In this document: positions 59,333 through 64,000 of the stretch, piece by piece
Layout of the letters: each line of letters begins with the position of its first letter
Numbering within the stretch: position 1 is the stretch's first letter
Assembly: GCA_010909725.1 (NCBI GenBank)
Contig: JAACMV010000017.1
Coordinates: forward strand, 186,001-250,000
Direction: 5' to 3'
Source: Picochlorum sp. 'celeri'
Taxonomy: Eukaryota > Chlorophyta > Trebouxiophyceae
DNA length: 64,000 nucleotides
Notes under the pieces: model-generated
Databases searched by the model: none
Told to the model about the DNA's origin: nothing
The model's input: the letters and a program-made list of their open reading frames with translations, nothing else
Translations under genes and position numbers: made by a program

Positions 59333-60411
59333 ATGCTTGTGATTCTATTCGATATTCACGCATGGACGGGTGGAGGTCCTGGAGGGATGTCCTCCCAACC
59401 TCCTCAAGGATTAGACGTCAACGAATTCATCAGACACGTACGGGCTATTATGACGATACTTATATGATATAATACTCATGAATCAATTACTTAATGCAGT
59501 TGTGCGTGTTTATCAGAGCTCTCGGGCTGCAACGGGATGATTTAAACATGTCTGTCTTTTTAGTCGACTCGTCTGGAGACTCTCCAGCAAACGTGCTGTT
59601 GGGGTCGACGTTACCCGACTGCCAGGGAAGCGATGCAAATGATACTGCTAATAAAGATGTACCTGGATCGAACGATGTATGTGACACCCTGATCGAGAGG
59701 CTACGGGATATTATTGTAGACAAACAGAAGAGCACAACAGACAGCAGGGCTGGTCCTCCTCCATGGGGAAGTGCCTTGGTGCAAGCATTATGCCACGTGA
59801 AAAAACATTCTATACGTCAAATAGAGCAGAATGATGTGGGCGTAGAAAGCTCTCGTATTCTTTGTATAGCAACCTCTCAGGATGACTCATCCAAGTATCT
59901 GACATTCATGAATGCAGTCTTTGCATCACAAGTATGTTGTATATCCTTTTGTCTGTCCCATGATATGCAATGCCATCGTCCTATATTATAATAATAATGA
60001 TTTACGGGTGCAGAGAGATGGAATTGCGATCGATTGCTGCCATCTCGGGTCGAAAGATTCGTCGTTATTCCAGCAAGCCTGTCTGCTCACAGGCGGCTTG
60101 CACATGAGACCAGCACGACCCCAGTCACTCTTAGAATACCTCATGGTACGCCTCGTTGTTTGCAATAGACGATGGATTCATCAATGAATAACATTATATC
60201 AACATATACACGCACGCAGACCGCATATATAGCCGATGAAGACGTACGAAAAGACCTCAGGTATCCCTCAGCACAGGGCATTGACTTTCGAGCATCATGC
60301 TTCTGCCATCACACATTAATCGACATGGGCTACGTATGCAGCGTATGCCTCTCCGTCTTTTGCGAAAAGCACTCAATATGTCTTACATGTGGTTCAGAAT
60401 TTACTATTTAA
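59333..60411 (+). CDS. TFIIH subunit TFB4/p34 (GTF2H3)
   Basis: Four exons: 59333-59437, 59500-59931, 60014-60145 and 60220-60411. The introns are 62, 82 and 74 bp (GTACGG, GTATGT and GTACGC donors), all phase 0; 286 residues. The N-terminal von Willebrand A-like fold starts MLVILFDIHAW. Then come DCCHLGSKDSSLFQQACLLTGGLH and the C-terminal zinc finger CFCHHTLIDMGYVCSVCLSVFC...CLTCGSEF, diagnostic of p34. It is a core structural subunit of TFIIH in transcription initiation and nucleotide excision repair. Only 15 bp separate its stop from that of the convergent GPAT9 gene. Confidence 0.94.
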
Positions 60412-60426
60412 TACACTCTATGGTTT

Positions 60427-61592
60427 TCAAACCCATTTTTTCAGTCTATCAGCATATGCCTTGCGTTGTTTCTCCACCATATCTGGGTGCTTCTCAGCCA
60501 GATTGTAATACTTTAGGTACCCATCCCACGGAGCCACCTTTAACCGCGCTCTATCTGCAATTAATTTTTGAACCCGCGCTGCAAAATCAGCCGCGCTCTC
60601 ATGCTCCATTTTCGTCTGCGGTTCCAAAAACCACACATCTGCTACCAGGGCCCATGACCTCATGATTTTAAACAAGTGCTGCGAAAAGGACTGCCGCTTT
60701 GAGTTCCAAAATGCATCCACGAAAATCTTATTATACTTTATCGCTATAGGACACACCGTGGCCCCGAGATCAAAGGCGCCCTTTTTGAACATGACACAGT
60801 ATTCATTATTCACACATGTCCCCTCTGGGAAGATGAGCAAGGGCGTTGCATTCTCAGACATGACATGATCCCTCATCTTTTGCGACACAAGCGCTCTATC
60901 TTTTGTCTGTGTTCGGTTAAACCAGAGGCATCCAAGCGCAGATAAGTACCTCTTCTGCATGATCCCAACCCACCCTTTGTGCAGCTGCATGATGGCTGCA
61001 AAGGGGGTAAAGGCAGACAGCACTGCATAATCAATCATACTGGTATGGTTTGCCACCCACACCCGCCCAGCCTTTGGTACTGGCCTGGGACCATGATATT
61101 TAATAATACCAGTCCATGAGACGATGAATGCTTGCGCTAAGAAATGCACCGCAGCCCTCTCCGCCTGTGCTCGACGCTCCCCTCGGAAAATCAGTCCAGC
61201 CCCATGAAACAACATGAAAAAGATGAGGAATCCCAGCAACAACGTCACAAGCCTCAGGGGAAACAATATACAATTCCTGACGACAACACCCACGAGCCAT
61301 AGCGGAAATAGATAGAAATTCCAATTCCACGGATCGTCCATGGACGATTTGAAACACCGTAAAAATGAATCATCCACCACTGCTGCCGCCCCATCATTCA
61401 GGGTCGAACTTATATCAAACACATCAGATCTGCAGCAAATAAGTAAAAGCTATCAATATCACGCCATTATTATTATATAGACTCAAGAGGGAAACCCACG
61501 CACATGATGGATGGCGAAGAGTAACATCCTGGTGTGCATTCAGCATCACCCATGTCCTGCTGAGCATCATCCAGTAAACTATCAACCTCCAT
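60427..61592 (-). CDS. GPAT9: Glycerol-3-phosphate acyltransferase, GPAT9 type
   Basis: Two exons, 61504-61592 and 60427-61429, with a 74-bp intron (GTGCGT..CTGCAG, phase 2); 363 residues, near the plant length of about 376. The frame of exon 1 stays open upstream to a possible acceptor at 61671, so a further small 5' exon is possible. PWNWNFYLFPLWLVGVVVR leads into two to three hydrophobic helices. Acyltransferase motifs: NHTSMIDYAVL (HX4D), LWFNRTQTKDR, IFPEGTCVNNEYCVMFKKGAF and VCPIAIKYNKIFVDAFWNSK. This ER enzyme makes lysophosphatidic acid for membrane and storage lipid. Confidence 0.93.
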
Positions 61593-62048
61593 CGACACCT
61601 CCCGTTCCAACGTCTTATCAACATCTAGATCATCTAAGCGAACATTGCTCCGAAATCGAAGACTCTTCAACCTGCATCATTGCCATACGAAACATGAGGA
61701 GAAAAGAAGAGCAGGAAGACTCTTGGTGCTCAGAGAGGAGCAACCTTTCGGTTGCATACCTACCACACACAAAACCATGATATACTCGTGTAATTACATA
61801 ACATACATTGATAAGCCACCATTTGTGGGCGTATTACTCGGTTGTCTTTCGAATTGAACATTTTTACCCGGAGACATGTCAGTCGCATTTACAACAGTCT
61901 TTCGACGGGTCATTCTCGTGTCTCTTTAGTCCAGATGACTACGCGTATTAATCATATATGTTCTATGAATACTACAATAATAAATATCAAAACTGTGGGG
62001 AACAATCCACACGACCTCGTATTGGATTGGATTCCACGAGTATTATTA
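61593..62048. other. GPAT9 5' region / TrpD 3' region
   Basis: About 455 bp. The stretch 61593-61670 stays in frame with GPAT9 exon 1 and ends at a TGCAG acceptor. A donor for a still earlier exon, such as GTGTGT near 61770, is plausible but unproven. No RNA gene was seen. Confidence 0.45.
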
Positions 62049-63266
62049 TTACAGCCCTTGTTGCTGGGCTGCATTACTGGATGCAATCCAAGCTTGTAAT
62101 GTATCAGCTGGACGACCCTGTCGTTGCACTTCTTGCGCCATGGCGATACCTTCCTTGACATCAGATGCCACTCTGGCAGCAGCAAGCGCGACACCAGCAT
62201 TCAGATTCAGGGCATCAGCGACAGCATTTCGACTTCCACCAAACACATCCCTCAGAATCTGGGCATTCAAAGCAGCATCTCCACCTGCTAGATCTTTTAC
62301 TTCACATCTGGGTATTCCAAAATCTTTTGGGTCGATTTCATATCGACGTAAAGTCTCTGATGATGCCTCCACCACAGTTGCCGGTCCCATGGGTGTGAGT
62401 TCATCCAACCCCATGGAATGCACGACCAGCGCCTTTTCAATCCCCATCAGTCGAGCAGCATTCGCCATGAGATCACTAATATCAGTAGAATATACGCCGA
62501 TGAGCGCGTATTTCGCACGAGCAGGGTTCAACAAAGGCCCCAGCATGTTGAATGCTGTTCGAACTCCCAAGGCACTCCGCACCGGTCTGACAACCTTCAT
62601 CGCTGGATGGAATGTCGGCGCAAACATGAATCCAAGGCCAGCTTCTTCGATACATTTCGCGATTCCTTCCGGCCCTAATTCGAGAGCCACACCCAATTCC
62701 TCCACAACATCTCCACTTCCGCACAGACTGGACACTGATCGACTCCCATGCTTTGCCACCTTTGCTCCCGCAGCAGCAGCCACCACAGTCGCCCCAGTAG
62801 ATATATTCACCGATCCTATACCATCCCCTCCAGTCCCTACTATATCCAGAACGTCATACGGTGTCTCCACACGAAGACACAGATCATCCATGGCCTTTGC
62901 CATCCCTGCAATCTCCTCTGGGGTCTCCCCCTTTGCTCTCAAGAGAACAACAAACGCAGCCATCTGCGCAGGATTTTCTGCACCATTCTGCACAAGCTCA
63001 TATAAACTCTGTCGGGCCTCATCCTCCGATAAATCCTTTCCATCCATGAGTTTCTCAAGAATGTCTCTAAACACAAGTGGCTGAGCAGCACACGCAACTG
63101 CTCTATTCTTCTGCCTTCTTTGCGATTGTTTATGATCCCATGTACTATCTATGAATGTTTTCGAGCGATTGCGTGGTCTATAGGTCACTCCTCTATTCTG
63201 GCGAAGAAGACCAGAATAATGTGGATTGCCTAGACACAGTGGGGTGTGGGGTATGGATACCTGCAT
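62049..63266 (-). CDS. TrpD: Anthranilate phosphoribosyltransferase, plastid-targeted
   Basis: A 405-residue protein from MQVSIPHTPLCLG; in-frame ATGs at 63341 and 63437 would extend it. The first 65 residues (Arg/Ser/Gln-rich, ending RAVACAAQP) are a plastid transit peptide. The enzyme has the N-terminal helical domain (DILEKLMDGKDLSEDEARQ) and the nucleoside-phosphorylase-type core: DIVGTGGDGIGSVNISTGA for phosphate/PRPP binding, KHGSRSVSSLCGSGDVVEELG, FNMLGPLLNPA and HSMGLDELTPMG. It joins anthranilate to PRPP in tryptophan synthesis, a plastid pathway in algae. It diverges from the CRAL-TRIO gene across about 300 bp. Confidence 0.94.
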   Translation of the reverse strand: MQVSIPHTPLCLGNPHYSGLLRQNRGVTYRPRNRSKTFIDSTWDHKQSQRRQKNRAVACAAQPLVFRDILEKLMDGKDLSEDEARQSLYELVQNGAENPAQMAAFVVLLRAKGETPEEIAGMAKAMDDLCLRVETPYDVLDIVGTGGDGIGSVNISTGATVVAAAAGAKVAKHGSRSVSSLCGSGDVVEELGVALELGPEGIAKCIEEAGLGFMFAPTFHPAMKVVRPVRSALGVRTAFNMLGPLLNPARAKYALIGVYSTDISDLMANAARLMGIEKALVVHSMGLDELTPMGPATVVEASSETLRRYEIDPKDFGIPRCEVKDLAGGDAALNAQILRDVFGGSRNAVADALNLNAGVALAAARVASDVKEGIAMAQEVQRQGRPADTLQAWIASSNAAQQQGL

Positions 63267-63562
63267 TCTGGCCAGTATGAGTCTTCCTATTACCAATAAT
63301 ATGTCAGAATCTAAAGTATTCCATCTTGATACGCGACTCATGGGACACTGTGGGTGTTTCTTTTTCCTTTCCTTTCCTTGTAGGATATCGAGGAGACTAT
63401 GCTTCCCATTGCTTCCATGCTTGGATGGGAACATCATGGTATGGACAGAGGATATCTCTCCATCAGGGATTTTGCAAGTGTCGATCGACACCCCATCATG
63501 GTCACGAGGACTCCCATCCTAGCACATTGTGCTAATTTTTTATAGACATTATACGACACATC

Positions 63563-64000
63563 ATGCAGACGACGTTCCATCGTGGTCTCGTGGGGTCCAG
63601 TCCCAGATACGACAGAGTATCTCCACCCGCGAGAGTCGTCGGGAGAGGATTGAGCCACATATCAGTACCAAGCATTCCTGATAGCGATATAAGCGGCATT
63701 AAGAGTAGTACGAGTGCATGGGTACGCAGGAGCAGCAGCCATGGACCAAATACAGCAAGACCATGGCTGGCTGGTCGTCTTGCAGCGGCCAGTACCTCGA
63801 ATACCACGACCGCGAATTCTGATTTGGCAATCATGCAGTGGACTGGAGATGAGGAGCAAGTGGAAGCGTTGAATAGATTGCGTGATGCCATGGCATCCAC
63901 AGAATTTGGAGATGAGGTGACAGAAGAGCAGCTGCGCTGGTTTCTGTTGGATAGAAAGATGCAGGTGGACGCTGCTGCGGAGAAGCTGGTGAAAATGTTA
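63563..64000 (+). CDS. CRAL-TRIO/Sec14-like protein, N-terminal part (cut by window edge)
   Basis: The frame is open from MQTTFHRGLVGSS to the end of the window, 146 codons without a stop. Residues 1-90 are Arg/Ser-rich and acid-poor, resembling a plastid transit peptide (ARPWLAGRLAAAST). Then an acidic helix leads to QLRWFLLDRKMQVDAAAEKLVKML, the CRAL-TRIO N-terminal helix signature that precedes a Sec14 lipid-binding domain. The lipid-binding domain itself is beyond the window. Family members carry phosphoinositides, tocopherol or other lipids; plastid examples support thylakoid lipid transfer. Confidence 0.75.
   Translation, partial: MQTTFHRGLVGSSPRYDRVSPPARVVGRGLSHISVPSIPDSDISGIKSSTSAWVRRSSSHGPNTARPWLAGRLAAASTSNTTTANSDLAIMQWTGDEEQVEALNRLRDAMASTEFGDEVTEEQLRWFLLDRKMQVDAAAEKLVKML

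Overview
This is a stretch of nuclear chromosome from a eukaryote with a compact genome, most likely a small green alga (Chlorophyta). The evidence is indirect. There are spliceosomal introns and nucleus-encoded proteins with plastid-type or mitochondrial-type presequences (tocopherol-type methyltransferase, TrpD, MscS, a CRAL-TRIO protein, organellar IleRS, bL35m). A GPAT9-like acyltransferase has plant-like spacing, and a SPINDLY homologue has almost the plant length. Several genes carry TGTAA, the green-algal poly(A) signal, just after the stop codon. Roughly 45-47% GC, about 2 kb per gene and few, short, 5'-biased introns fit a Picochlorum-like trebouxiophyte. That genus-level guess is inference only.

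Layout. 1-3.5 kb: a truncated TTL-family protein with a signal peptide, a folded-RNA candidate, an acidic-repeat membrane protein and a thioredoxin-like 2Fe-2S ferredoxin. 3.9-12.7 kb: FTR1 iron permease, an MscS channel, a tocopherol-type methyltransferase, stomatin-like protein 2 and a TM9 nonaspanin. 12.8-25.4 kb: a PPIase-MsrA fusion, a PH-WW protein, beta-mannosidase, APC8/CDC23, proteasome chaperone PAC3, an orphan, a KH protein and a four-domain SPX-RING-FCP1-PHOSPHO protein. 25.4-28.1 kb: a gene-poor island with diverged duplications and strong palindromes. 28.1-46 kb: NAD kinase, VPS29, a TBC RabGAP, a poly-His DNA-binding-like protein, a coiled-coil membrane protein, a papain-family protease, IleRS, pyruvate carboxylase and an SDR. 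46-64 kb: SYLF protein, RPAP2, bL35m, RPS8, a repeat-bearing glycosyltransferase, a PDI-like protein, AATF/BFR2, an orphan, SPINDLY, TFB4, GPAT9, TrpD and a CRAL-TRIO protein cut by the right edge.

These are mostly single-copy housekeeping genes, not an operon or island. Genes alternate strands. Convergent pairs lie 8-40 bp apart and several divergent pairs share short promoters. I reconstructed 26 introns of 39-220 bp by joining frames at GT..AG sites so that conserved protein blocks became continuous. Their donors follow GTRYGT rather than GTAAGT. Many genes have a tiny first exon, so a plain open-reading-frame view loses their N-termini.

The most unusual object is the protein at 22988-25423. 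It puts a phosphate/inositol-pyrophosphate sensor (SPX), an E3 ligase RING and two different HAD phosphatases in one chain. Other oddities are the PPIase-MsrA fusion, a VPS29 lacking its usual histidine metal ligands, a secretory TTL protein and the island at 25.4-28.1 kb.
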